DNA of 64,000 bases from Ulvibacterium sp965228935 (GTDB lineage Bacteria; Bacteroidota; Bacteroidia; Flavobacteriales; Flavobacteriaceae): contig NZ_OZ245846.1 in the NCBI RefSeq assembly GCF_965228935.1, positions 3,658,001-3,722,000 of the forward strand, read 5' to 3'. Below are positions 1 through 8,741 of the stretch, piece by piece. Numbering within the stretch: the first letter of the stretch is position 1; every line of letters begins with the position of its first letter. Under the pieces are notes generated by a model, which saw nothing but the letters and a program-made list of their open reading frames with translations, did not search any database and was not told the DNA's origin. The position numbers and the translations under genes are program-made.

Positions 1-12
1 TCTGATTATTAA

Positions 13-123
13 ACTAAAAAAATAGGTGTTAAAATTCCAGAAGGATATCAAGGCGTAATGCCATACCTGATCGTTAATGGTGCAGCTAAATTTATTGAGT
101 TCACATCAAAGGTTTTCGGCTAA
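13..123 (+). pseudogene. PhnB-like VOC protein remnant
   Basis: The frame after the stop at 10-12 reads into a stretch with KIPEGYQGVMPYLIVNGAA and then KFIEFTSKVFG before a stop at 121-123. This matches, from memory of the family, the N-terminal third of PhnB-like VOC (glyoxalase/bleomycin-resistance fold) proteins, which are normally about 140-160 residues. Here only about 36 residues remain, there is no start codon at the expected place (the first ATG, at 58, lies inside the conserved motif), and the C-terminal two thirds are missing. The next gene begins 2 bases later and does not continue it. I infer a decayed gene. Only the first 12 bases upstream are visible, so a start outside the window cannot be excluded, although the in-frame stop at 10-12 argues against it. 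Confidence 0.6.
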
Positions 124-125
124 TC

Positions 126-605
126 ATGAATATCAATAACAAACTTACCCATATAATTTCACTGGTATTTGTAACCTTCTCAGGTTTTTCACAAAACAGT
201 GAATTGAAATCAAACTCGTGCAATATGGAAAGCATAGCCCCCAACATTTTTGTCAATAACATCCAAGAAACCATATCATGCTACGAAAAAATGGGTTTCC
301 AAATCCAGATGAAAAACCCGAATACGGAAAAACCTGAATTTGTTTTGATGACATGTGGAAAGGTTACAGTCATGTTTCAAACTTTCGAAAGTTTGGGGGA
401 CCAGCTGCCTATAATAAGAAAAGAAAAAGGAAGCTCGCTGCTCTTGTATATTAAAATAAATAACATACAAGATTTCTATGAAAAAATTAAAGATGAGGTA
501 AAAGTTTACAAAGAACCTGAAGAGACTTTCTATAGTGCAGTAGAATTCTCGATTATTGATAATAATCAATACGTATTGACATTTGCAGAACATCAGAAAA
601 AATAA
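126..605 (+). CDS. Exported VOC-fold (glyoxalase-like) protein
   Basis: The 159-residue product starts with a signal peptide (hydrophobic residues about 9-22, then SQN). The rest has the VOC pattern: IAPNIFVNNIQETISCYEKM for the first beta-alpha unit, then FVLMTCGKVTVMFQ and a second half ending in FSIIDNNQYVLTF. VOC proteins bind metals or small ligands; no substrate can be inferred. Export is unusual for this fold, since most VOC enzymes are cytoplasmic. The gene follows a VOC remnant and precedes a DUF6265-like gene by 13 bases, so it probably belongs to a small operon reaching 1537. Family assignment is fairly secure, function is not known. Confidence 0.75.
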   Translation: MNINNKLTHIISLVFVTFSGFSQNSELKSNSCNMESIAPNIFVNNIQETISCYEKMGFQIQMKNPNTEKPEFVLMTCGKVTVMFQTFESLGDQLPIIRKEKGSSLLLYIKINNIQDFYEKIKDEVKVYKEPEETFYSAVEFSIIDNNQYVLTFAEHQKK

Positions 606-618
606 ACAATACAGAAAC

Positions 619-1113
619 ATGCAAAATTTTAAAGCAATGGTACTGATGCAAATCGTTATTTCTATATTTCTACTTGTTAGCCAAGCCACCTCACAAGGTA
701 TAGGGGACAAAAGTAATGTGCCAGAATATGCCTGGTTAGCGGGAAACTGGTCTGGAAATGGATTTGGCGGTACCTCGGAAGAAAGCTGGTCCTTGCCTTC
801 CCCAGATGGAACCATGATGGGTATGTACCGCCATCTTGATTCAATCGGAAATATAACATTTTATGAGTTCTTGTTATTGGATGAAACCGGTATACGATTG
901 AAACACTTTAGACCTGATTTGATTGGTTGGGAGACTAAAGAAGATTTCGTCACTTTTGAAATGGTCCGGTACAATGGGAAAATAATTGAATTAAAAGGTT
1001 TGATTTTCAAACGTAAGTCAGAAAACGAGATGGAGATTCTTTTAAAATTGCGTAAAGGTGATGTAGTGAAAACCGAAGTTTTTAAAATGAAAAAAATAAA
1101 TAAATTTAAATAA
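619..1113 (+). CDS. DUF6265-like secreted protein
   Basis: From ATG at 619 the product has a short hydrophobic leader ending near SQATSQG, then YAWLAGNWSGNGFGGTSEES, a W-rich start typical of the DUF6265 family (lipocalin-like small proteins of unknown function), followed by a glycine-rich DGTMMGMYRH stretch and YEFLLL. An upstream in-frame ATG at 583 would overlap the previous gene and put charged residues ahead of the leader, so 619 is preferred. It ends one base before the next VOC gene, which implies co-transcription and perhaps translational coupling. No catalytic motif is visible. Confidence 0.75.
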   Translation: MQNFKAMVLMQIVISIFLLVSQATSQGIGDKSNVPEYAWLAGNWSGNGFGGTSEESWSLPSPDGTMMGMYRHLDSIGNITFYEFLLLDETGIRLKHFRPDLIGWETKEDFVTFEMVRYNGKIIELKGLIFKRKSENEMEILLKLRKGDVVKTEVFKMKKINKFK

Positions 1114-1114
1114 A

Positions 1115-1537
1115 ATGAAACAAGTAGGATCTGTTATTATTCCAACAATGCGTTATAAAAATGCCTTGGAAGCTATGGAATGGTTATGTAAAGCTTTCGG
1201 ATTTAAAAAACACTTCGTATTACCAGGAGAAAACGAAACCATTGTTCATGCTCAGTTGAGTTTTGGAAATGCGATGATTATGTTGGGATCTGTAAACGAT
1301 GATGAATACGGTAAAATGTTCGGTACCCCTGAGGATCTCAATGGATTGAATACCCAGGCACCTTACATTATAGTAGAAGAAATTGACCTGCACTATAAAA
1401 ATGCCGTAGCAGAGGGGGCAGAAATAGTTATGGATATCCGGGATGAGGACTATGGCGGGCGTGGTTATAGTTGTAGGGACAGGGAAGGTCATGTATGGAA
1501 TTTTGGCTCCTATGATCCCTGGGCAGGGGACAAATAG
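1115..1537 (+). CDS. VOC family protein (PhnB/glyoxalase-like)
   Basis: A 140-residue cytoplasmic protein with paired VOC modules: IIPTMRYKNALEAMEWLCKA at residues 8-27, HAQLSFGNAMIMLG in the first half, then YIIVEEIDLHYKNAVAEGAE and a C-terminal DREGHVWNFGSYDP, the usual conserved end of this family with an H and acidic residues that may bind a metal. The length is normal. The start codon follows the previous stop with one base between, supporting an operon 126-1537. Substrate is unknown. Confidence 0.8.
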   Translation: MKQVGSVIIPTMRYKNALEAMEWLCKAFGFKKHFVLPGENETIVHAQLSFGNAMIMLGSVNDDEYGKMFGTPEDLNGLNTQAPYIIVEEIDLHYKNAVAEGAEIVMDIRDEDYGGRGYSCRDREGHVWNFGSYDPWAGDK

Positions 1538-1826
1538 CTTAGCTAAGTGTAAAAACAACACCCGAAACGAACTTATGCTCCTGAAAATATGAAAGACCTA
1601 TTTGAAAATAGGCAATAGAGTGGGGTTCTGATGGTCAATTCTAAGCAGTTTTATAAAACCAACATTTTAAAAGATTAAGCTGAATTTCCGTAATGATTTC
1701 AAAAACTTGCTGTTTTTTAGGGCCTTTTGTACAGAGAAACAAATTGATAAATTATTTAATTAAACAAGTAACGTAGATGATTAACAATCATCCTCAGCTT
1801 GTTCAAAAGAGTCAATCCGAGGTGTT

Positions 1827-2699
1827 ATGAGAACGTTATTATTGACAATGCTATGCCTTTATTGTTCTTTTTCAAAGGCTCAGACATTAAACCGGGTCGA
1901 TGTTGACAACGGACTGATGCACTATTACTCTAAAGGGGAGGGAAAAACCATACTGTTCATTCATGGGGCACAAGAGGATTTCAGGGTATTTTTGCCCCAA
2001 GTGGAATTTCTCTGTGACAGGTTCAAAGTGGTTACATATAGCAGAAGATATAACTTCCCAAACAATAACAAAATTGTAGGGGATATTAATGTTGAAACTG
2101 AAGGAGAGGATTTGAGGCTTTTAGTTCAAAAATTAGGAACACCGGTACACTTGGTTGGACATAGTTATGGCGGGTTGATTGCCATAGATTTTGCTTTGAC
2201 CTATCCCGAACTCACCAAAAGTCTGATTTTATCGGAACCTGCCTTGGTTGACTGGTTAAAAACATCACCCGAATGCAAAACTAATTATGAGGATTTTCAA
2301 AAAAAATTGATTAGCGAGACCCGGCAGGCCTTTAAGACCAACGACACCACATTGGTAATGAAAGAATTGTTTGAGTTCTTTGCCGGGGAGGATATACAAG
2401 ACCAAATACCTCAGGAAGTTTTAGACATGCTGAAAGCTAATTTGAGAGAAATAAAAGCTTTGGTGACATCAAGTAATGGATTCAAATCACCTTCCTTCCA
2501 ATCGGTTAAGAACTTGAAAATGCCGATTATGGTTTTCACTTCAGGAAGGACCATGCCGTTGCAACATTGTACAAACAAAAAGTTATTGGAGGCATTCCCG
2601 GATGCAGTTCACCATCATCTGGAAAATGCCGGGCACGAAATGTGGATGACCCATTCCAAGGAGTTGGCCGGTCAAGTCTCCGCCTTTTTAACCGATTAA
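1827..2699 (+). CDS. Exported alpha/beta hydrolase
   Basis: 290 residues: a signal peptide (residues 1-18, ending SKAQ), an oxyanion-hole strand ILFIHGAQED at about 42-51, the nucleophile elbow VGHSYGG with Ser113, and a C-terminal ENAGHEMW histidine. This is a complete alpha/beta hydrolase fold, probably periplasmic. The exact substrate (ester, lactone, other) cannot be told. The gene stands alone, with about 290 bases of non-coding sequence before it and a small possible ORF after it. Confidence 0.85.
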   Translation: MRTLLLTMLCLYCSFSKAQTLNRVDVDNGLMHYYSKGEGKTILFIHGAQEDFRVFLPQVEFLCDRFKVVTYSRRYNFPNNNKIVGDINVETEGEDLRLLVQKLGTPVHLVGHSYGGLIAIDFALTYPELTKSLILSEPALVDWLKTSPECKTNYEDFQKKLISETRQAFKTNDTTLVMKELFEFFAGEDIQDQIPQEVLDMLKANLREIKALVTSSNGFKSPSFQSVKNLKMPIMVFTSGRTMPLQHCTNKKLLEAFPDAVHHHLENAGHEMWMTHSKELAGQVSAFLTD

Positions 2700-2780
2700 A
2701 ATCTTGCTCGGAATTATTCCTTCGCTTGTGGCTGCCATTTTGTATTTTACTTTCATTAAGTAACTCGCAATTCATAAGCC

Positions 2781-2909
2781 ATGATTACGAAAAAGAAAAA
2801 TTACCTGTTATTATTTCTAATTATAGGGATAGGAATTATTTCTATTTCTGTAGTGTATTCATTTTCAAGGTTTACTGCTATTCATAGGGATCCATCGATT
2901 TATGTGTAG
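2781..2909 (+). CDS. Possible 42-residue single-span membrane peptide
   Basis: ATG at 2781 opens a 42-codon frame: MITKKK, then a strongly hydrophobic run of about 18 residues rich in L, I and V, then SRFTAIHRDPSIYV and TAG at 2907-2909. Basic residues before a single membrane span is the layout of a real small inner-membrane peptide or of the surviving N-terminus of a longer gene. It sits between a hydrolase and a sensor regulator, 32 bases before the latter. I recognise no family and coding status is uncertain. Confidence 0.3.
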   Translation: MITKKKNYLLLFLIIGIGIISISVVYSFSRFTAIHRDPSIYV

Positions 2910-2941
2910 TTTTTTCAAGAGGATAATGCTTACATTTAAGC

Positions 2942-5875
2942 ATGAGAACCCAATTATTAGTTCTTTTTTTCATTTCGGTATGTGCCTATCCGCAATCAAG
3001 GATCGATAGCCTGGAGCAAAAGCTTCGTATTGAAAAAGTGGATTCCGCAAGGGTAAATCTATTACTCGACTTGGCCGACGAATACCGTTACGAAAACCCC
3101 AAAAAAGCGGAACAGAATGTTCTCGATGCCTTAACAATTGCCGCTTCAATAGACGAGAAAAAGCATGAGGTCTCAGGATTGATTGTTCGTGCAGACCTAC
3201 TGACTGACCGTGCCAGTTTTGATTCTGCCATAGTATTCTTTCAAAAGGCCCTTTCTATATCGGAACGGATAAAATTCAATGACGGTAAGAGTGCGGCCCT
3301 AATTGGCCTGGGAAATACAAATACCAGAAAAGGAAATCTAGACAAGGGCGAGGAATATCTACTGTTGAATATTGCTTTCGCTACCGAAACTGAAGACTTT
3401 GTAGGGGTGGCCAGTTCCTATAACAACCTGGGCAATATTTATAATGAACAAGGGGAGTATAAAAAAGCGATGGAAGCCTACACCGAGGCAGCAAAAATGA
3501 ATACGCAAATTGGCCATGAAAAACATGCGGCCATCAATATGGCCAATATGGGCATGATCTATCATAAACTTGAAAATTATGAAAGTGCCATAGCATATTT
3601 CAAAAAAAGTGACAGCCTTTTCGTTAAGCTAGACTTTCAAGCAGGGCGTGTGTTCGTCATGGAAAATATGGGCATTATTTTGAGAAATCAGGGCAAACCT
3701 GAAGAAGCGTTGGAACTGTATCGAAATGTGCTTCAAAGCTATCACAAATTGGGCCAGAAACGAGAGATGTCACAAGTCTATAGTAAGATCGGAAATATTT
3801 ATTCCGACAAAATGCAATCGGATAAAGCCATTGAGAACTACCGCCTTTCCCTGTCCATTGCCCGCAAAATCAACGATTCTATTGATATGGCCCATGGAAG
3901 CCACGCATTGGGTAAGGAATTCCTCTATGCCAAACAACTGGACAGTGCAACAAAGTATGCCAGAAAGGCTATTGAAATTGCCGGGCATATTGGTGCTTCC
4001 CCGACCGAAATGGATGGTTACCAAACGCTATCCGAAGTGAATTACGCCAAAGGAAACCACCAAAAGGCGTATAATCTTAGAATTCAATATGAAGCGCGAA
4101 AGGACAGTTTGTACACTTTGGAAAAGCGAGATCTCGCCGAAGAAATCGAGGCCAAGTACCAAAACGAACAACAGGCCAAGGAAATCGCTCTTTTGGCTTC
4201 CGAAAAAGAACTGCAAGCGTTACAGTTGAGTAAACGGAAAAACGAGCGAAATGGCATTATTGCGGTGGCGATTTTTATGTTGTTACTGGCCGGATTACTA
4301 TACAATCAATATCGGATTAAACAAAAGGCCAACAAGGAACTTAAGGAACTGAACGTGCTAAAATCCAACTTCTTTGCCAACATTTCCCATGAGTTCAGAA
4401 CCCCCCTCACCTTGATTCGGGGGCCGATTGAAAATTTGGAGCAAAACCCGGAAGAACAACTGGATCATGAGGATGTGAAGATGATTCGAAGGAATACTAA
4501 TAAAGTGCTGGGACTGGTAAACCAACTGTTAGATCTCTCCAAAATCGATGAGGGCAAACTAGAACTAAAGTCCTCGGAAGGTGACCTATTTAAATGTCTT
4601 CGTACGGCAGCGGCCTCTTTCAATTCCCATGCCGCGCAACGGAACATGGACTATCGCGTATCGGTACCCAACGAAGTACTTTGGGCAGCATTTGATCGGG
4701 ACAAGCTGGAAAAAGTGGTATACAACGTATTAAGTAATGCCTTTAAGTTTAGTGAGGATGGCGAGTCGGTTACTTTTAGAGTATCCTACACTGGAGAGGA
4801 GCTGCACATTCATGTCTCGGATTCGGGTCGTGGGATTTCCGAGGAAAAACTACCCTTTATTTTTGATCGCTTCTACCAGGTGGATAGTAGTATCACCAAA
4901 GATCGGGAAGGTTCGGGCATTGGATTATCCCTTTCCAAAGACCTGATAGAATTAATGGATGGGACCATGACCGTTTCCAGTGAGGAAGGAAAGGGTACCT
5001 TTTTTACCATTCAGGTTCCTATTGAAAAGATTAAGATGCCAGAGATCAAAACAGATATTGTCCCGCCCATACCTGCGGATAAAGCTATCGGGATAAAGGC
5101 ATACGAATTTCCAAAAGCGGAAGTTAACGGGGTGTCAAAAATTCTAGTGATCGAGGACAACGAAGACATGCGCCAGCATATCAGAAAGCAGCTTTTACAT
5201 CATTATAGTGTTATCGAGGCTAAAAATGGGGAACAAGGCCTGAAATTGGCAGCCTCAAGTACACCCGACCTCGTCATCACCGATTTAATGATGCCCAAGA
5301 TGGACGGCATGGAGGTTTGCAGAAGATTGAAGTCCGATATCCATACCAGCCATATTCCGATTATTATGCTTACCGCTCGCGCGGGGGAAGCGAATAAAAT
5401 TGAAGGTTTGGAAACCGGGGCCGATGATTACCTAACTAAACCCTTTAGCGCTAAGGAACTTTCGGTCAGGGTCAGGAACCTGATCGAACAGCGAAAACGT
5501 TTGTTGGAGCACTACCAACAAAGCGAGCGCACCTTGGTACCCGAAAAAATAACGACCACTTCGTTGGACAAAAAGTTTCTGGAACAGGTACTTGCCCTAT
5601 TGGAAAAGGACCATGCCGATCCCAATTTTGGGGTGACTCAAATGCAACGGGAACTCGCTATGAGCAAAACCCAACTCAACAGGAAACTTAAGGCTTTGAC
5701 CCAAGAATCTCCGCGAGACCTGCTCCGTAACTTTCGTTTGAAACGAGCAGCTCAATTATTGGCTCAAAAGTCGGATACCGTGACCCAAATCGCCTATCAA
5801 GTGGGCTTTACCAACCTTTCTTATTTCGCCAAATGTTTTAAGGAGCTATACGGCGTTTCCCCTTCTTCCTATTAA
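2942..5875 (+). CDS. Hybrid two-component system regulator (TPR, kinase, receiver, AraC)
   Basis: A 977-residue one-protein signalling chain. Order: signal peptide (1-18), TPR repeats (about 40-390), a coiled region, a membrane span (about 437-455), HisKA with the phospho-acceptor H483 in NISHEFRTPL, a HATPase with N-box NVLSNAFKFS and G-boxes DSGRGIS and GSGIGLSL, a receiver with Asp781 in ITDLMMPKMDGM and KPFSAKEL, and an AraC-type DNA-binding domain at about 870-977. TPRs replace the large beta-propeller sensor common in Bacteroidota hybrid regulators. It should sense a periplasmic signal and directly control transcription. Two small lipoprotein genes follow on the same strand and are plausible targets. 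All key kinase and receiver residues are present. Confidence 0.93.
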   Translation: MRTQLLVLFFISVCAYPQSRIDSLEQKLRIEKVDSARVNLLLDLADEYRYENPKKAEQNVLDALTIAASIDEKKHEVSGLIVRADLLTDRASFDSAIVFFQKALSISERIKFNDGKSAALIGLGNTNTRKGNLDKGEEYLLLNIAFATETEDFVGVASSYNNLGNIYNEQGEYKKAMEAYTEAAKMNTQIGHEKHAAINMANMGMIYHKLENYESAIAYFKKSDSLFVKLDFQAGRVFVMENMGIILRNQGKPEEALELYRNVLQSYHKLGQKREMSQVYSKIGNIYSDKMQSDKAIENYRLSLSIARKINDSIDMAHGSHALGKEFLYAKQLDSATKYARKAIEIAGHIGASPTEMDGYQTLSEVNYAKGNHQKAYNLRIQYEARKDSLYTLEKRDLAEEIEAKYQNEQQAKEIALLASEKELQALQLSKRKNERNGIIAVAIFMLLLAGLLYNQYRIKQKANKELKELNVLKSNFFANISHEFRTPLTLIRGPIENLEQNPEEQLDHEDVKMIRRNTNKVLGLVNQLLDLSKIDEGKLELKSSEGDLFKCLRTAAASFNSHAAQRNMDYRVSVPNEVLWAAFDRDKLEKVVYNVLSNAFKFSEDGESVTFRVSYTGEELHIHVSDSGRGISEEKLPFIFDRFYQVDSSITKDREGSGIGLSLSKDLIELMDGTMTVSSEEGKGTFFTIQVPIEKIKMPEIKTDIVPPIPADKAIGIKAYEFPKAEVNGVSKILVIEDNEDMRQHIRKQLLHHYSVIEAKNGEQGLKLAASSTPDLVITDLMMPKMDGMEVCRRLKSDIHTSHIPIIMLTARAGEANKIEGLETGADDYLTKPFSAKELSVRVRNLIEQRKRLLEHYQQSERTLVPEKITTTSLDKKFLEQVLALLEKDHADPNFGVTQMQRELAMSKTQLNRKLKALTQESPRDLLRNFRLKRAAQLLAQKSDTVTQIAYQVGFTNLSYFAKCFKELYGVSPSSY

Positions 5876-6013
5876 TTACTGTCGATTCTGGTATCATTTG
5901 GTTCGCCAATGGTATTTTTTGGTTCCCAGGTGTCAGTTTCAAAAGGGCCGAAAATCTACTTTTGGTGGTGTTCCTAAAGTTCCCTGTCATTTTCAATTAA
6001 AATTCTGATAGTT

Positions 6014-6559
6014 ATGAAAAAGAATCGTACTGCCCCATTTCTTCTCGCCTGTATTTTCTTGTTCCTATGCGCCTGCGAATCCGATGAAGGTGATATGGAA
6101 ACGCCCGATCCGGACGTTGTGGGTTTCAATATCAATGTCTCCGGGGACTTTTCCAGAAACATGCAGGGTACCAATGCCTACTACAGGTTTCAAGAGTTGC
6201 CTGCTTCATTGACCACTACCCACCAGTTGTCCATTTATTTAACAGATGGCGAAGGTTACACGGTAACCGCCATTATTGGTGTCAACGGAGAATCGACGCC
6301 CCCGCCGGGGAACTATCCAGCCCTCAACCTTACGGGTAATGGATATAACGGCGACGACCCGTCGACCTCAACCTTTTTATTTGGACAAAACGGAGGAATT
6401 AGCCATTCCAGTAATCTACAGGGCCAGGGCGGACTCTCAATTACCGCAACGAGCGACGGTCTTTTGAGTGGCTCTTTGGAAACGCCATTGGTTCCTACAG
6501 ACAATGGGTCGGGAAACATCCTAGTCAACGGCACTTTTACTGCGGAGTTTCGTCCATAA
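6014..6559 (+). CDS. Small lipoprotein, unknown function
   Basis: 181 residues beginning with a lipoprotein signal (charged MKKNR, hydrophobic core, lipobox LCAC with Cys at about residue 21), followed by an acidic linker and a beta-rich, G/T/S-rich body ending GTFTAEF. The pattern resembles small Bacteroidota lipoproteins of the DUF6252 type, but I cannot assign it firmly. It lies 138 bases after the hybrid regulator and 88 bases before another lipoprotein; the three may form a regulator-target unit. Confidence 0.7.
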   Translation: MKKNRTAPFLLACIFLFLCACESDEGDMETPDPDVVGFNINVSGDFSRNMQGTNAYYRFQELPASLTTTHQLSIYLTDGEGYTVTAIIGVNGESTPPPGNYPALNLTGNGYNGDDPSTSTFLFGQNGGISHSSNLQGQGGLSITATSDGLLSGSLETPLVPTDNGSGNILVNGTFTAEFRP

Positions 6560-6647
6560 TCAAAATATAAATTATAGAGAATCAAATCGGGCTTATCGGG
6601 TAGTCGGTCGGTTTGGGAAATGAATACATTAACATAATCGTGATACT

Positions 6648-7106
6648 ATGAAAAATACAACAAAAAGATGGTTTTTAGAACCCCTAAAGAATATAATGGC
6701 CGTACTCCTGCTATTCCTTGTAATGGCCTGCAGCGATGACGAGGAGGATATCCCAAGTATAGTTTTAGGAGCGCTTAGAGTGGAAAACCCAAACTTTTGT
6801 ACCCATAGCTCGGGTACAGGGGGGCGTTATGACATTATCATCCCCTATAGCGGAACACAGGATGATGTTCTTAGAAATATATTGTTTGAAGGCACTTTGG
6901 ATGACGGTACATCCAACACTGGGGTGCGAAATCAATTTGAAGGATTTCAATTGGAAGATGGTAATGGTGAACTCAATTGGGGGGATGTATGCTTGGGGTT
7001 TGCCGATTCAGCCTGGCTGGATTTTGAAGTTCGGATCGAGACCACGGACGGTACGATTAGCAGTCCCGCATCAATTCGGTTAAATAGGACTGATTTTGAT
7101 AATTGA
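6648..7106 (+). CDS. Small lipoprotein, unknown function
   Basis: 152 residues with a lipoprotein signal (lipobox VMAC at about 26-29), an acidic linker SDDEED, then a compact beta-rich domain with two cysteines (NFCTH and GDVCLG) that could form a disulphide. No recognised family. It follows the other lipoprotein on the same strand and is closed by a strong hairpin terminator at 7111-7142, so this is the end of the regulator-lipoprotein unit. Confidence 0.7.
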   Translation: MKNTTKRWFLEPLKNIMAVLLLFLVMACSDDEEDIPSIVLGALRVENPNFCTHSSGTGGRYDIIIPYSGTQDDVLRNILFEGTLDDGTSNTGVRNQFEGFQLEDGNGELNWGDVCLGFADSAWLDFEVRIETTDGTISSPASIRLNRTDFDN

Positions 7107-7110
7107 ACAA

Positions 7111-7142
7111 AAGCCGACCGCTCACTTTTGAGCGGTCGGTTT
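7111..7142 (+). terminator. Rho-independent terminator
   Basis: A perfect 10-bp GC-rich stem CCGACCGCTC / GAGCGGTCGG (7114-7123 with 7130-7139) with a 6-base loop and short flanking A/T pairs that extend it, ending in TTT. It lies 5 bases after the lipoprotein stop codon. Confidence 0.9.
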
Positions 7143-7230
7143 GATTAGAATTTGGTTTTATTTGTTAATTGCCAGATATTGAAGGGGATAACTTTTTAAC
7201 AATCCCTCTTAGGGAGAAACCAAACAGCAC

Positions 7231-8613
7231 ATGGGAAAAAAATTAAACCCGTATTCCACTTGGAGGCACTACCAAAAAATTCCATTTCGTTTTGTTGCCC
7301 TGTTTTTTGTCCTATTTATCATTTTTATGGATTGGTCGGTCAATCCAATTTTGTCCAAACTGTATTATTATGGCCCACTCTCAACCCTATTGGATAGTGT
7401 TGTTTCCTGGATAGGAAAAGACCTGTTTCAAATCCCCTACGTCATTATATCCCCGTACGATGGGGAACATAACGATAGAACTTACGTCTATTTACTTTAT
7501 TTCGCAATAGCCGTTACTGCTGCAGCAGGGACTATCATTTGGAGTTTGTTGGATAGAAAACGTCAGAATTATGAAGTGCTTTATTATTGGCTTACTGCCA
7601 TCATACGTTACTATTTGGCATTCACGATGTTTCTTTTTGCACTGTATAAATTTTTCAAAATACAGTTCCCCGATCTTGGTTTTTACACCTTGACGGAGCA
7701 GGTGGGCGACATGTCGCCCATGCATTTGGCCTGGGCTTTTTTTGGTTATTCTTATGAATACAATGTTTTTATGGGCATGGTAGAAAGTGCGGCACTGCTC
7801 CTGTTGTTTCGCAGAACAACTGCGCTAGGGGCGATCCTCACATTGGTAACACTTGCCAATGTGATGGCCGTAAACTACAGTTATGATGTTCATGCTAAAA
7901 TATATCCCACGATTTTGTTTATTATGGCTCTTTTTCTATTTCTTAGGGATGCCAAAAATATAATCCAATTTTTCTTCACCGGCCAGGCCATTGCTCTACC
8001 CGTTATCAAAGCTCCTATATTTCAAAAGCGATGGATGCGAATCTCAAAATCGGTACTGAAAATTTTGGTGATAGGGTATTTCCTAATGGTTTCTGTTAAG
8101 GACAATAGTGGTTATCAAAAGCTATCCGAAGAAAGTTTAAAAGCTAAATCCGAATATTCCGGGCTTTATGAAGTTGAGTCGTTCGTTGTGAACAAAGATA
8201 CTTTATCGCTAGGGGATCCCTTGCGTTGGCACCAACTGATAATTGGGGACAGGATACTTGAGGCAGTGCGCTTTAGGAAAGATAGTGTCGCACTCATACA
8301 TGTTCCTGTCGATAAACAAGAGCTTATCCTATATGGAGATCCAGCAGATTTATCTGAAAAAAAGCAAGAGGTTTACAATGAAAAAGGCTTATCGGACGAT
8401 ACGTGGATGAAGATGGATTCCTTACTAATCGCCCAGCAGAAAATAAGTAGGTTTCATTTCAAAATGTCCGATTCAAATACACTAATGTTAAAGGGAACGA
8501 TCAAAAAGGATTCTGTCCACATCATCGCCAGAAGAAGACTTATGGAGTTAAATGACTTCAGACTAATGAAAAGTCGTTTTCATTGGATAAACGAAGTCAG
8601 TTATTTTTATTGA
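7231..8613 (+). CDS. Polytopic membrane protein, DoxX-like, with C-terminal soluble domain
   Basis: 460 residues. The first 270 contain about 7-8 hydrophobic segments (for example FVALFFVLFIIFMDW, YVYLLYFAIAVTAAAGTIIW, AILTLVTLANVMAVNYSY), with an arrangement like DoxX/TQO-type membrane proteins. The final 170 residues are soluble, with repeated beta-like stretches (DSVALIHVPV, NTLMLKGTIKKDSVHIIARR) resembling a small lipocalin-like domain. The function is not known. It is a single gene, convergent with the PhoX-family gene; the 128 bases between them show no clear terminator. Confidence 0.7.
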   Translation: MGKKLNPYSTWRHYQKIPFRFVALFFVLFIIFMDWSVNPILSKLYYYGPLSTLLDSVVSWIGKDLFQIPYVIISPYDGEHNDRTYVYLLYFAIAVTAAAGTIIWSLLDRKRQNYEVLYYWLTAIIRYYLAFTMFLFALYKFFKIQFPDLGFYTLTEQVGDMSPMHLAWAFFGYSYEYNVFMGMVESAALLLLFRRTTALGAILTLVTLANVMAVNYSYDVHAKIYPTILFIMALFLFLRDAKNIIQFFFTGQAIALPVIKAPIFQKRWMRISKSVLKILVIGYFLMVSVKDNSGYQKLSEESLKAKSEYSGLYEVESFVVNKDTLSLGDPLRWHQLIIGDRILEAVRFRKDSVALIHVPVDKQELILYGDPADLSEKKQEVYNEKGLSDDTWMKMDSLLIAQQKISRFHFKMSDSNTLMLKGTIKKDSVHIIARRRLMELNDFRLMKSRFHWINEVSYFY

Positions 8614-8741
8614 TCATTGCGCCTTGAATAAGGTGTTAATTATCAAATGAAAATCGAATAGTACTAATGATCAGGGCAAACTGAACCCCTCCCAACATTT
8701 TCTATTCGGTATCAATAAACTTTTTGGTTTCACATAAATCA

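Noticed and set aside
1538..1826. Possible short gene in the 289-base gap after the VOC operon
   Set aside because: The only start codons give frames of about ten codons; no hairpin or RNA gene pattern was seen.
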